Below are positions 48,223-62,500 of a stretch of 64,000 nt of DNA, piece by piece. Origin of the DNA: Acholoe squamosa (taxonomy: Eukaryota; Annelida; Polychaeta; Phyllodocida; Polynoidae); the NCBI GenBank assembly GCA_949317995.1, contig OX439042.1, positions 19,819,174 to 19,883,173 on the forward strand. The letters run 5' to 3'. Below the pieces are notes generated by a model. That model made no database searches and was not told the DNA's origin. It saw only the letters and a list, made by a program, of their open reading frames with translations. Each line of letters starts with the position of its first letter. Position 1 is the stretch's first letter. Both the position numbers and the translations under genes were made by a program.

Positions 48223-50235
48223 GAGGGGGTACTCAGGCATGCCTCAATACTCAGAGCTGTGCTGGTAGTTGTGTTGGGAGGGGGAGGAAGACAATCAAGC
48301 AGCTAAATGTGTCCTTAATGACATAGTGGGAAAGTCATGGTCAAGTCATCTAGCCTAGGCTCTGTACCCTTGCCTCATTTCCTTTCTGTCTCTCCAAGAC
48401 ATACTCTCGACTCAACTGTCTTAAAATAAATGCTCTCTTGTTTGGGGAATGTTCTCAAGCTAGCTTCAAGTAGTAGAGCCGTGTTTAAATCCCAAAGCCC
48501 ATTTGGAAAGAAAACACAATTGGGTAATTCATCTCCAAGGGTTTTTATTGAATATGTATGTATGCCAATCCAATGTCGAATACAAGACAGACTCCACATT
48601 TCAATTTGGTACTCATAATCACACACCTTAAACAGGAAGAATTTCAATAATTTAGATCCAATCAATTTTCAAAGTCAATGGTGCCAATATCCATAAATCA
48701 CAAATAATAATGCCACCACATTTCATCGATAACATCATATAACCAATCGCGGGCATGAGTAATTTCCATCGTTGTTGAATGTACTTAAATCCACACAATT
48801 ATAAAACCTTTACAAATTTCATCATCATTAAAGATTTCATGAATAAACTCCATTATGGGGGGTATCTCCAAACCACAGATTCACAAATTTCATAACAAAA
48901 TCATGAATGGCTATCACAATACACAATCACAAACTGTGGGCGTCTTCAAATTCCATCATGGCATAACTCCAAGTTAAATCAATAACTCCATATTGAGATG
49001 TTCAAGCGAGCACTGAGAATATAATAATGGGTAGTGAGACCAAGTGAAAGCTAATCAAATCTAAGTCCTTCTGATGTGTGGTTCCTCTATGTAATAATCA
49101 GATCCTTTAGAGTGTGTCTAGGCTTCCAATTGAATGAATTTAAGACTTCAGAAAGCACTCTAGACAGTGACCAAAGCTCCAGTAAATACTATTCAGAATT
49201 TCAATTGATTCCTACTTGTGGGCTGCCGAATATAAATCTCTTCCCCTTTAATTCCAGGACGAACTGTGGATCCCTGAAGTTCTGAGCACAATCCACACCC
49301 AGTCCCTTCGGTTCTAGCCTTATATACCCCCAGACTGCCGGTGGTTTTGATCTTTTGCCATCCGACACCTTTTGGACTTTAAACCTGGTGGTATTCTAAC
49401 AGATCATCTATAGAGGACACACCCATCCACTCATAAGGACATAATCTCCACTGTTGCCACCGGGACCCCCAAGACCTACATGGGCAATGTCCAATACACT
49501 GACTCAGCCTTTACAGCTACGCCTGGCATCCTATAGGACCATAACATGCTGCGCCCACACTAGGCTTCATCGTGTCTAAGAACTTATAGTGACATTCTTT
49601 AACTGTTCCCGGTGACATATCGCATTCAAAAGTTTTCTTTCTTTATAACATAATATGTACTTTATAACAAACATTCATGCATTCTACTAGGATATACCCA
49701 CAGACACTTAGTATGGAGGAACCCAGCGTCTTTATATTATTCCCAGGATTACTATTGTAAATCCTCAAACAATAGCGACCGAATTGTCGCCCTTCTTAAT
49801 TCCCTATAACTCAATAGCATGCACTGCAGAAACTAATGTGGGCCAGTATGCAGAAGTATTGGTGGTTTTTTATCGCGATTAATTTAGATGGGGTACCTGT
49901 AATTTCATGTTGAAATAGAGATCAGATTTGTACAAAGGATCCGAGGAAAAATATAGTGTCATGATTGTCAAATCAATCTCATCTTAATAGCCTTTAGATG
50001 TAGCATGTATATTGGCATGCTTCCCTGAAAATTTGCATGACTTTATTGACTGTCGCACATAATGCTTTCATTTTAGAAAATAAAAAGGGTCTCACATTAT
50101 CAAATGTTATTTCTTAAGGCGGAGTATTATGCATGCACATATCAAACTAAACAGTGAATAGTTGGTGGAAATATTTCTTTATATTTCTTTATTGATATTT
50201 TGAGTGAAAGGGCTTTAGAATGATGTAGGTCCTAC
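48223..50235. other. No gene seen
   Basis: AT-rich. Many CATCATT/AATCACAAAT-like words at 48660-48960. No bounded element could be drawn. Confidence 0.4.
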
Positions 50236-50303
50236 CTTTGTTGTTGTTGTTGAGTTCCAATCCCCTGTTCCATCGTCAGTGAACTGGATATGGAGATTCC
50301 GAT
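50236..50303 (-). CDS. Single exon-like segment, minus strand (weak)
   Basis: A strong acceptor (TTTCATTTCTGGCCTCAG) precedes 68 bp that read LHIQFTDDGTGDWNSTTTTK and end at AAG|GTAGGA. It starts with two bases completing a codon and ends in phase 0. A second possible minus exon with DLPSFSVSVNLTLTPQ lies at about 50640-50720. No chain to a start or stop was established and no family was recognised. Confidence 0.25.
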
Positions 50304-51299
50304 CTGAGGCCAGAAATGAAATGAAATCTATATTATAACTGGTATAAAATGTACAATTTTATGGTCCAGCACCAAAATTGCTAGAATAAAATATAGGGGT
50401 GAAGTTATAAGTTTGGTGTAAAGTATTTATTGCATAACACCGTCAATAGTTCTGATTTTACAACAGGTGCGCCTTTGTAAGGATAAGCCATCAAAACTAC
50501 ACTCCTCTCAAGACGAATGTCTTATTGAACAGGGATGATTATATAAACCAAACAATTGAAGTGCAGAACTTGGCATTTATTGGAATTCTTCTGGCATCTC
50601 CATGGAAATGGATAGCCTACCAATAAAACAAACTGTGGGGTGAGAGTTAAGTTTACAGAGACAGAGAAGCTGGGCAGATCACCAATAGATGACAGGCAGG
50701 TGTGAATGAAGACGTGGACCTGAAACATCAAACTACCGACCCACCTGCTATCCATTCAAGTACAATATACAAATGTATTATAACAATACACTCTGAAGGT
50801 ATCCACGTGTAATTGTGTGGCCTTAGGGCAACCAACGTATTTTGGTTTCTGAGTTAGCTCTACATGTACATGACATTTTTCGTGGCTTGGCATACAAGCC
50901 ATGGATGTGGAGACCCTCAAAATAATTGTAATGGATAAGGCATTAAATGTAAATCTCTCATCGTATTAGACTGGCATCGGTGTGAAAAAGCCTACACCTG
51001 GAGGAGTACATGTATGTCTACTATTATCACTATTAGGTATATGGACATAACTCATGGCAACAATTCGGGAGGAGGGTGGAAATATTATATCAATGCTCCC
51101 TTCCCGTCTTTTTCTTCACTATATAATCCATACACATTCACTTGCCAAGTTGGTAACCATTCTAACATTGTTATCTTTACAGGTCAACCACGTAACAATA
51201 ATCCTTTCTTCTTTACAAGTGCACGCCAACCCCTTTATAATAATCGTTTTTAACTTAGTGGCCACATTCCTTTTTGACGACTATTTCAGTGGAAATAAT

Positions 51300-51720
51300 T
51301 TCCCAGGGGTCAGGGTGCAGTGGCCCCAGACCTCAACACTACAACATGCCCAGTGTGGATTTGCATGCTGGGACCGTAGGAGGAGGGGGTGGGGCACGGA
51401 GTAATGGTAGAGTATGGTCACCATTAACAACTTCTACTAAACTTCAAAAAAGGCCTTTTCTATGCTCAAGCCTTCCTCGGTTGAGTGGTCAACCCTTGTA
51501 TTGACCAGTGCTCAACAGAACTGTGTCTGTGATTGTGACCAGTTGACGGATTCTGACCCACTGCGCAAGCTTAATGTCGGCCCACCCTCTCGCGGCAGCG
51601 TCCGGCATAGCTGGGGGTCTCCTTTGAAGGTCACCGCAGTGCCCTTGCCGCTCACTGCAGCTCTTGTAGGGCCGCCGGGCGGGGTGCCTGCCCTAAAGGC
51701 CCACCTGTCGTGCACAACCG
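51300..51720. other. G+C- and CpG-rich island
   Basis: 51520-51720 is markedly CpG-rich for this region (CTCGCGGCAGCGTCCGG, GCCGCCGGGCGGGGTG) and open in several frames on both strands. On the minus strand one frame reads GKGTAVTFKGDPQLC. It could be a small CpG island, an exon or a structured RNA. I cannot decide. Confidence 0.3.
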
Positions 51721-51974
51721 ATATTATTACTATTTTTTTCCTTTAACAAAATAGCCATTTCAATAGTTCACTAGTTAGTGACAATTGTGCCCAGAGCCCG
51801 AATATGGTCCTGGAGATGCAGTCCTAAATTTATTCCGATGTGATGCAGATAAGGTCGATACCTGAACAGCGGTCAAGAGGTGACCATCGGTCACCTCTGC
51901 TAATGTCACATTACTAATATGGTTAAGCCTTAATGTTTATTGGTTGTTAGCCACTCTAGTTAGCACCTGAATAT

Positions 51975-52172
51975 GAGTGAATCAGTAATAGATGTTTAAC
52001 GCCATTTTGACAGCTAAGGTCATATTCATGGCGAGAACTATATTACACAAATTCACAGAGGAATATGTCGGTGCCCACGCATATGTGCACCACACACATC
52101 CTGAGGGGATAGGAAAGAGGCCCGGGGAAAGAGGAGAAATAGACCCTTTTAAGTGGGCTAGGGAGGCCCGAG
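51975..52172 (+). repeat. SINE-like repeat, family A, copy 5
   Basis: Begins GAGTGAATCAGTAATAGATG, then TTTAACGCCATTTTGACAGC. It has an inserted GGCCCGGGGAAA near 52117 and ends GGGCTAGGGAGGCCCGAG. Confidence 0.7.
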
Positions 52173-53819
52173 CACCTGGATATAAGGTCTTAATCAATGA
52201 TGTTGTGGTATACCTTTGGGTATGAGCTCAGAGGTGAAATAAAGCAGAAATGGTTGAGGCGATGTAAAACGTCTTTCAGACATAATTCTCATCTGACACC
52301 ATGGATGGTACCTGTACAACTGGTGAATCCAAAGGGAGGGCAGGTAATGTTGGTGTGGCTAATTAGCCGTTGAGATTATTTGACTTTAAAAGTTTAGCTA
52401 TAATCGAGGTTATACTGAGAAACCTTGCCACTCAGGGATTATATCGGACATATAAGCAATATGGACAATTAGGGAATGAATATTTACCATTTGATTACTT
52501 TTAAAATGAATCAAGATTCAAAAACAAGTGACAAGAAGTGTGTAGGTCATAGATATTCATTTTTATAACTTCAGCTGAGGGGAATAAATCATGTTGATAA
52601 ACGATCAGACAATTAGACGTCTTATATGGGCAGTAGGGGTTGTCGATCTACCTGGTGACTTTGTTTTCTGTTTTTCTTGTCCTGAGTAAGATTTATAACG
52701 CTATAAAGATTAAAATCGGTCTCCCATATCAAAGACGACGGCTTTACGTAATGCTATAGAAAGATGCAGACCCGTCAAATAAATCGCATCTAACTAGGAC
52801 CAGAATTGGCGAGGGATTGGGCCTATCTTCTTTCTGGCAGATTGATTTTTGATATGTGGTCCACTATCTCTAACAGCAGTCAGTTCAATCTAGTTAGGAT
52901 AAGCAGAAAACGATCAATCCTAATTGTATTTTTCTTTTCACATCTGAATCGCCTGAAAGAAGCTGACAATGCACTTTTTCTTCCAATCAGACTGGAACGT
53001 ACGCAGCTGTCAATTGTGGATCCTAAGTTTGAAAGCTGTGGGGGGGGGGGGGGGGTATTGCTCCAGACTAGTACCAGTGTTTACCCATTAACTGTTGCTC
53101 AGAACGGGCCTTTATAATAGTGTATGGCCGGGCAGTTGGTCTGGCTTTATACCTGGGAAACAGATATAGATCCAAAAATTCTATCAATGGAGTGGGTCTA
53201 GTCAGGGGTCTAGCCACTTTGATTCCCATCTCTGTTCTATTGCGTGGTACCTCAGTATACCCTCAGAGCACAATGGCTTTATGACTGGTGAAGGATCCAT
53301 TACCTAGGGTCAGCCCCAGGCCCAGGGGTTATTTCTTTGGACAGTCTGAAGACCCATCTTCTTTTAGCCCAAGTCATTGTGACCTGTTCACGCAGGGGTG
53401 TATGGACTAGCAGTGCAGGCCATGCCAAGCACGTTTTTGCATTAGATAAGCCTAAAAAGATCCACCCTGGAAGGTTAAGCCGAAAGAGGTGGAAACTCCA
53501 TGTCCCCATACACTTTGAGTGCTTCCCATCCTCCTAGCGATAGGTCTTTTGATGGCATAGCCTATTGTAACAATATGACAACATGGGAGTTTCAATCCCT
53601 AAGATATACACGACCTGTACAGGGATGTAAGTCAGGGTCCCGGGGTCAGGGTGTATGACAAATTCTGGGGATAAACATGGAAGTCCTGAATCCATTGCAA
53701 AAAAAAACACATTTTAACTTCAATCTAGAGCAGGAAATTTAGGTAAATCTATAGGAATTTTGGACTCGGAAAACTCTAAAATCAAACAGCAATTCTAAAG
53801 TTACATAGGGGTCTAGATG
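52173..53819. other. No gene supported
   Basis: Poly-G at 53041-53056 and short open frames of chance length. Confidence 0.45.
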
Positions 53820-54065
53820 GGGAGGGGGGCATGTCGAATGTCAATATTAAGAAATTTCAATATTACATGTCATTAAATTTGTATTTCCCATGTCCTTATC
53901 ACTAAGCTCTATGTCATATGTCGATTTTAAGATAAGGCCATGTCTCATATCATTAACATTTTACTCCTCCATGTCCTTGTCACTAAGCTCCATGTCACAT
54001 GTCAAATTAAAGAAATGGCTATATCATCCTGTCGAATTTAAGGGTCCAGACCCATTTACATCCCT
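53820..54065 (+). repeat. Fragment of the CATGTCGATTTTAAG family
   Basis: Repeats ATGTCGATTTTAAGATAAGG, TCACTAAGCTCCATGTCACA and AAAGAAATGGC in the same order as the left half of 42896-43608. Confidence 0.55.
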
Positions 54066-54193
54066 GGATATAGACAGACAACAGCTTCAGTATCATATAC
54101 TGTAGCAAGGCCCAGGGCACCGATATACAGCATGCAGTCCTTGACATCAATTTAAATTGATATTCCCCAATTTTACCCAAAAGAAGATTTAAC

Positions 54194-54976
54194 GTGTGAT
54201 ATATATCACTTATGGCCCAGGGTCTACTACCCCCCCCCCCCCCCGAATATAAAAATTGGGCCTTGTGCGTTGAAGCACAGAAGGCTCAGGGTAGGTACCA
54301 TAAAACCCTCTATCAAAAACCCTGTAGGGTCACAGGAATCAGCACTTGCGAAATACTGACTAATTACTTACAAATAGAGACTATTATCTATACATGTACT
54401 GACACCAGTCTGGCATAATCTTCTCTTACTAAACCCCTTGGACCGCTGGCCCCCTGGTGTGCTGGCTCCCCGGACACCTGGCCCCTGGACCCTTGACACC
54501 TGGCCCCCTGGAAACCTGGCCCCCTGGACACCTAGCCCCCACAGAAAACTTTATCCTTAGCATGCTTAGTTTATCGCTCAGTCCCCAATGTGTTATGTGT
54601 ATACCTTGGACACTGTAAACATTGCCTGCTGAAAAAAAGTGTCTCATTTGGTGATTACCCATAGGACTCCATGTGCTAATTTCATCGCCAAAATCTATCT
54701 GACCCATAGACCCAATAGTTAAAGAACTTGTAGTCAGTATAGCTCCCAAAAACATGACGTAAGTACAGCAGCTTTTTTCGTAGAGAAAGACATCACTTAC
54801 CATAAAGGACAAAATGTTGTCTGATAGATGAGATTTGAAACTTTCCTTTGGCTTTTGAAAAATGTGTAAACTAACAGTATATCACTGAATGATTACACCC
54901 TAAAGTTGGTGATTACAAATTTGTGGATCTGACTGAAAACCCGGCTCCAATAACCCAGGGGATACCCTGGGCCAAT
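54194..54976. mobile_element. 0.8-kb dispersed repeat, copy 1
   Basis: Starts with the palindrome GTGATATATATCAC and TATGGCCCAGGGTCTAC, and ends GGGGATACCCTGGGCCA, so GGCCCAGGGT is inverted at both ends. Next to the left end is poly-C. An inner CCCCTGG/ACACCTGG minisatellite (about 54440-54540) follows. A long conserved right part includes, on the minus strand, a 90-codon open frame starting MSFMVSDVFLYEKSCC. A second copy is at 62159-62996. The superfamily is unknown. Confidence 0.75.
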
Positions 54977-56368
54977 AATGTTATACTCGTGATGATGTGA
55001 AAATTGCCTCTGACATAGGATATATGTTATCAGAATACAATGGAATAAATACAGGATTCACAGCAAATGACGATTTTATTTCAAAACGAATCTTGCCTTT
55101 TGGAGGTAGCACATGACGCCACCTCGTGAGTAAACTCGAGTTATTAAGTTCAGCCGTCCAGCTGCAGAAGGCAGCACCGCACACCCAGCTTTTCGGTTTA
55201 TGTACAGTTCTTGATAGGAATAAGAGATAAAACTGTTGGGATTGTGTAAATACGTTTTAACATGTTGGCATTAACATCTATCTTATTGAGGTGATCTTTA
55301 CATAGAGATGTATATATGGTAAGTTGAAAATGTGAGCCTTCTGTCTTTTTATAGCTTCTGTACTTCACAAAGAATATCTATCATACTTTTACTTGTTTAT
55401 CTACTCCACCTGTACTGACATCTTGATGGTTACTAAACCTAATAGATACTAGAAAATTCACAACGGTATGGCAGCTCTATTGACGAGGTACTGTGGTTAG
55501 TCCCTTTTCAAATCAAGATCCTCACAGGGCCGTGCAAAAAAAAAAGGGAAAAAAAAATTCCTGTAGTATAGAAATCGAGACCCAGATCTTTTTATTTTTT
55601 AAAATTCAGTTTCCTGTCTCATGACACAGAATAGCCTGAGAAATGTGGATAACCAGTTCAATTAAGGACTGATTCTAGAAGTGTAACTCCAGGGTACAGT
55701 TTTGTAGCAACCTACCACCTTAATCAATCTCCAATTGACATGTGGATTCATTTCTTACCCATTTTTATTTTTTAATTAGGTCTTAAATGCTGAAATTGAT
55801 TCCAGACAAAGTTATATGTGTAGACTGTTTGTATCATCATAATCCCACATTGATAATGAAGTTAATCTAAAGAAATACAGCACCAGTTTTCACTTGGTTA
55901 GTCATTTGATTAATGATACTGCACTTAGAAAATAGGTTGAAACCGTTTCGCAACTCAATATACATGTATCTACATTAAAAACTAAACCTAATCTTTGGCA
56001 GTATCATTATCATTAAACCTCTCAGAACAGTTCCCATTAAAACACAGCTTTTGATAAAATGCAAGTGAAAATATCACACACCTTAAAAAAAATGTCGGTG
56101 AATTTACAGTGCTTATTTACTTTGTCATGTCTGTGTTGCTTCTGTTAGTTAAGATGCTGCCTACAAAAGGGGTTAACAGAATTATACAAAAAATATACAC
56201 AAGTCCAAACCTGTCACACAGTTAAAGAATTATACATCACGATGCCAACAAATACACGTTAATATAACACAGTGTGACGATCCCCACAGGGACAAGAAAC
56301 AAAGACATGCCTTGGCGGGTTGACAATTTGTACATAACAGTTTACTACACAGCACACAGGCGCTCGCT
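54977..56368. other. 3' flank and likely 3' UTR of the minus-strand gene
   Basis: No other gene seen. An AATAAA signal on the minus strand at 55764-55769 would give a 3' UTR of about 600 nt for the gene ending at 56369. Other A-rich signals exist, so the site is not certain. Confidence 0.35.
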
Positions 56369-56583
56369 CTATTGGTTCTTGGAGCGTTTTTTCTTTTTGT
56401 GTGACTTCTGTTGCTGCTGTTGTTGTTGCTGTTGTTGCTGCTGTTGTTGTTGGAGCTGGAGGAGCTGTTGTTGTTGTTGTTGCTGTTGTTTGATGGCGAG
56501 AACCTGGGGGGAGGAGAGCTGTAGCAGTTGTTGTGACGTCACCATGGTGCCAGGACGCAGGTTGAGCTGAGTTGGTAGGATAC
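56369..56583 (-). CDS. Last coding exon with poly-Gln and basic tail
   Basis: Acceptor GACTTTACAG. It encodes ILPTQLNLRPGTMVTSQQ, LLQLSSPQVLAIK, Gln8, LLQL, Gln15 and KSHKKKKRSKNQ, then TAG. The Gln codons alternate CAA and CAG, which limits slippage. Confidence 0.9.
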
Positions 56584-59500
56584 CTGTAAAGTCATATGCA
56601 TAGGGCTTAATTATTACTGATTAATAAAAAAATCTGGGCATTACTGTGGTCGGAGATATTTTTGCTGATATCAATTTTTTGCGGAAATGGTTTGAAATAT
56701 GATTTCGCTTGTACTTAAATTCACAAACAAATCCCAATAAATGCCCATAGTAATAGCCATTGTATTGTCTGCCAAAGTTTTCACACTTACTGTATTGGGC
56801 ATCTAACAACCAAGGTGTTAAATGCATTCAGCCCCTGCAGCTCCTTACACACTCTTTAAAGAGCCTTTTAAATTTGTGGATTTTGTGCATGCCATATAAT
56901 ATTCAACCTTCCCACTCAGAGTCCCCACACAAGGATGTTATCTATAGTTGAGAAATATTCTCTGAAGACTTGAATTCGCGAACTTTTTGTTTCCGCGAAA
57001 ATATATACACCGCGAAATAAACTATGACCACAGTATGTAGTTAGGTACTTACCTAGTTTTCAAGACTTTGTCCCATGCATTTTATCTATTAAGCAATGTA
57101 TAGATCTCATAAAAAAAAAGTGGATTTGCTCTTTAAAGGAAGTCTTTATGCCAAGTACCGTAATCTCCCGCGTATAAGGCGCGTCTTATACGAGGGGTTT
57201 TAGTTCTCATTGGATCCACAAGGGGGACACCAAGACCTTTCTTTTAATATCTTACATGCCCCCTTGGTCAAAAAAGGACAAAATGGGGCCCAGGAGGGCG
57301 CAAGGTGGCCCAAGCTACCCATAGGTTTTTGAATTTTGAAAATTCATTCAGTAGAACCAAAGTTATGAATTTTTCATTTTTTTGAGAATTTTCCAAAACT
57401 CTAGGTACGCCTTATACGCGGGCTGCGCCTTATACGCGGGAGATTACGGTATAAGGGAAGTTATGACTGATCAAAGACCCCAAATCGAACCCAAAATTCT
57501 GCCAGTGTTAAGAGTTTAAATAGGGTCCAGATTTGTGATCAAGTATATCGGATACAGGAGTGGCTACATCTCTCAAATCATTATTTTGGACTATTTTCTT
57601 TTTGTGTATGGAAGAGTTCCCCATAAAAGGTTGAGAATCAATGTATCATATCAAAATTTGACAATTCAAAGGGGTTTTATCTTGACCTAATATCATCTGC
57701 GATTTAGCGATCTGACAGAATTGGTGGCAAAATTATGGAGTTGACATGAGATCTTTAATTGGTCAGGATTTCCCTTTAAATTGATATAAAGACTTCATTT
57801 AAAAACGAAATCCACTTCTTTTTATCAGCTCTATTCATTGCTATATAAATAATATACATAGGATTGAATTCTGGCAAACAGACAAGGACCTAACATGGAG
57901 AAGCTGGCAGAAGGGTGATAGCGGATGGCACACTAAAACTTTTGTGGGGTCTGAGCCCATGTTTGTTAAGATCCTCCAATAAATAGCTACACAATGGGCT
58001 GTCAAAGAAAGGAGAGTTTAACACTCCCCAGTTTCAGCTTTATCACAGTTTCACACCTCCACTGCAGCAGAATCATGCACTGGGGGTAGGTAAGTGCCTA
58101 ATGTAGTGAATTCCTCTGTATAAGCCGGCTTATATGTGAACCAGAGACTATGGCTCATAGATTGTGCCCCAAGTAATGGTGCAGATTATTTGTGGTTACT
58201 TAGCACTATAGCATAGTATAAATATATTGATAAATAAATAACAGGAGCATTTTCAATATCACCAATTAGTGATGCACAAAATGTTAGTACGTAAGGTAGG
58301 CATTGAAATACCTCCACTGTGTGAGTCTGCTGCAGTAGAGGTGTGAAACTGTGATAAAGTTGAAACTGGGTAGTGTTAAACTCTCCTTTCTTTGCTAGCT
58401 CATTCTGAAGCTATTTACTGGAGGATCTTTACAAACAAGGGCTCATTTTAACAAGCTTGGCTAGACCTTTAAAATCAATATTTTTTGTACAAGAATTAAT
58501 GCAGGGAATTTCGCCTTTGAGCCCATTGAAGTTCAACCAAAAGTTTAGAACCATTTTATGATGAGAAGCTCACTAAGCAAATAAATGGTTCCCACCTGTT
58601 CTATGGTTAAAAATGATCTAGAAAATGTATAGCTTTTCTTTTTATAAGGGGCTGCAGTATGTTTGACAGACCCTGCAAACTTTTTGGGCGAGATTATTTC
58701 TGGACATTTGTCCCAACCTCCCCCATGTTGGGCACTTACTTTTCAATTAAGACCTTATTGTATCTGCATTTTATATGGTCAGGATTTGATAGCTGTGATA
58801 AAAATAAGTGGTTTTGCTTTTTAAATGAAGTTTTTAAGACAATTTAAATGGAAGTTATGATCATTCAAAAATCCTGAGTCAAAGACGACATTCTGCAGTG
58901 GTTCTGTCAGAGCACGCAGTTCAAGGGAAAAGGTGACCTCAAAAATTTGCTTTTACATTGTTTGATTATGATAAAATGTATCATTATTTACATTCTTGGG
59001 GTATATCTTACTTATCTGAAAAGAAAATTGCCCAAAAAATTAATTTCAGTGATATAGTCTACCTTGGATTCATCTTGCTGATCACAAAATTAAACTCTTA
59101 ACTATGGCAGAATTCTGGGTCTGATTTGGTACCTTTGGCTGGTCATAATTCCACTTTAAATTGACATAGAGACTTCATTTAAAAAGCAAATCCATTTCTC
59201 TTCTCAAGATCTATCCATTGCTCATTAGATAAGTTTAATGGGATAAAGTCTTGAAAAATTAGGTAAGTGCCTAAGTAAGGCAATAAAACATACCGGCGCT
59301 AACAGAGGTGCCATCCTTAGGTGTGGCCTGAGAGCCCTGTGTGGTGAGCTGGGTGCGTGCCCCAGTTAAACCCGTACTGACCAACTGTACTGGCTGCTGC
59401 CCCGGGATCTGAATTAACAAACAGTATTTCTATTCGTAAATTCTGTATAAAAACAATAAAGCACAACTCTGAGAATAGAGCTTACGGTTATTTCATTTTG

Positions 59501-62500
59501 GAGGATTTCTTAGTGAGGTCTTGTACATTTCAGTGTGAACTCTGTTGTAGTGGTTCCTCTGTAGCCTCAAAAATATTAAGGACGTTTTGAAACTTTACAT
59601 CAGTGTGTGTATGGCCATGCATATACAAAGATCCAAGTTAATAGGAATTCAAAGAAATATGCATATTAGACCTAAACACTGAAACCTCAGCAGTGAAGGT
59701 CACGTGGAAGTAAATGCTGCACTCTCGTGAGTCATATGGTATTCAGGCCTGCACTGAAGGGTGTTCTGGCTGTGGATTGGTTTAGAATTAGAAGAAATAT
59801 TGGTAAAATTATGAAAAAAATCACAGGTGTTCCCAAATAGTTGATAAATGGAATAGTAGGTGTGTTTTTATATTATGCCAGGGCTTGGGGATTTTATGAG
59901 GCATGCAAAAGTTAATCTGGCCAATGGAGATTTTTAGGCCCAAAATAGGGTAGAATGGCACTCACTGCACATATCATTCCCTTATTTAAGATTTTTAGGG
60001 TTAAGCCTATCCAACATTCTGTCACATTGTGTATGAGGGATGAGTTATTCGTGCTATGGTTGAAACTTTTACCAACGATCATTTTAGGCAGCTGTTTTTG
60101 TGTGTTTCACTATATAGAAACATAGAGGAAATGGATTTAGTTCCCCGTGACCTATAGTCTGATGATAAGTGGTGCCACCTAGTGGTACAGCTGAAGTACA
60201 TACCTGAAGTAAGGACAGTGGTGCTCCCTGACGGATGTTGCCTGAATTTTTAAGAAGCTGTGTGATACTTCCAATTGGCAAACTGAAGATGTTGGAAGAG
60301 GTGGTCATAGCTGAAAAAATAGGCATGAGAGGTTGAAACAAGTCATTGAGAAGAAAATGTACAAGAAATCACTGGTAGGAATACATCGCTCTAACCTAAA
60401 ACACTATTCAATGCAATATTTCATGCTAGTCAGGACAATACTCACGATGACCTCGTGTTGGCCAATTTACACAATAACCTTAAAACAGATTTGACATAGA
60501 GCAGATATATACCTGCAATTGTTCATAAGATCGCTTACCTGATCCGGTGGGTGCAGCAGCAGTAGACGGCGTAGTCGTAGTCTGTGCTACTGATACCATT
60601 GTAACAAGTGCTGGTGGTGACGCTAACCCTGCAGTCTGTGGACATAAATAACGTAGATATATTCACTGATAAAAATATCTGAATCAATCTGTAAATATGC
60701 ATTTCACAGATAATGATTAAATGCCAGTGCAGCTAGAACCAGAAATGTCACTCCCTTGTCGACAAAAGCAGGGAAACCTGGTGATGATGTTGGTCAACTT
60801 TTGCAGCCGACCAATATAACAAATTTAGATAAATTCTTCAACAGTAAAACAAAAAAAGTGACATTTCTGGAGAGAAATAGACTACCCTTTACCATATTAA
60901 CATACAATCTTACAGTGGTGGTTGAAGGTGTGGTGTTGGTGGCGGTGCGGGCTGTCACCGTGCCAGGCAGTGAGTTAAGGAGGATGCCGGTTGGTGATGT
61001 CAATGTAGACGTACTGTTAATGAGACCCAGTGGGACTGGTACCGTAATGCCTCCTGCCATGGTCACATTAGCGAGTGAAACCTGTACAAGGTAGAGGGAA
61101 GTGATTCAAACGTGAACATTCTTATAATAACAACGTAATGTTGAAGTTTTTCATAACCTCTCAAATCTAATGAGATGCACGAATGTCAAATCAGTTGTCT
61201 ATTCCGATCACTTATGACCCATTTAATCTTAAACACTGCACATGGGGAAATTTTTGAAAGGGAATCAGATGATGTGATGAAACACTCCTCCCCCTGTTCA
61301 TGTTGAGCATTTTATGTACATGTGCCTATGTATATAATCTAAGTACCTGGAGGCCTGGTATGTTGTGCAGGTTCTGCAGGCTAATTCCCTGTGGCAGGCC
61401 TAGGTTGGCCAGACTTAGACCGGTCACATTGTGTGGTAGGCCAGCCGCCATGGTCGTTGGTGTCGTACCAGCAGCACCCTCTGAAGTGAAAAAATGCTTT
61501 AAAATTAATCGGGGGTCACCAAATTGGCATATCACAGCCTCAATCCTAAAATACTACATACCGGCAAATTAAATGCAATTAAACATATGAAGGTAAAATA
61601 AACACGATAAAACACAAAAATATCAGTATTTAATGCAGGTATTCGTTTGTCGCAGCTTGTCTGAAGACTAGAGTGATTCAGAAAAAAGGTACATGGGGAT
61701 TATTGACAAAGCAGTACATATGCAGATGGACAAGAACAAAAAGCATATGTTTAATTGATGTTGATTTCATGATATGAGGATCTTACCTTGTTGGTTTGGT
61801 GCAGCGGTGGGAGTGGTACTCTGAATTTGACCTAAAGGTGAACAAAACACAACTCAACCAAATGGCCAAACGCCCAACATGAAAGTGGTTAATAAAACAA
61901 ATTACGTGTAATACTAACTATATTAGAGTGTCTCACAATAAATAGACCTGAAAAATCCAAACATGTGTCGCATGATTACAAAGTCAAAGTTATATAAACC
62001 ACAGACCCCATATGAATAAGCCGCATTCAAACAGTTGTGAGCTTAAAATACAAGAATAAAAAGTGCCCCAACAATTTAGTATACATGCAGCAATCATAAA
62101 AAAATACTATGATCACAATATGATTTTCATAATTTCTACCATTATTCAAAAATTCAATGTGTGATATATATCACATATGGCCCAGGGTCTACAACCCCCC
62201 CCCCCAATATAAAAATTGGGCGTTGTGCGTTGAAGCACAGAAGGCTCAGGGTAGGTACCATAAAACCCACAGGAATCAGCACTTGCAAAATATTGACTAA
62301 TTACTCACAAATAGAGACTATTATCTATACATGTACTGACACCAGTCTGGCATAATCTTCTCTTACTAAACCCCTTGGACCGCTGGCCCCCTGGTGTGCT
62401 GGCCCCCTGGACACCTGGCCCCATGGAGACCTAGCCCCTGGAAACCTGGCCCCCTGGAAACCTGGCCCCCTAGCCCCCTCGCTCCCAAATCCCTCCCTCA

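Noticed and set aside
54429-54812. 127-codon minus-strand frame in the 0.8-kb repeat as a conserved gene
   Set aside because: The second copy differs mostly by residue-changing substitutions, so there is no sign of selection on the protein.
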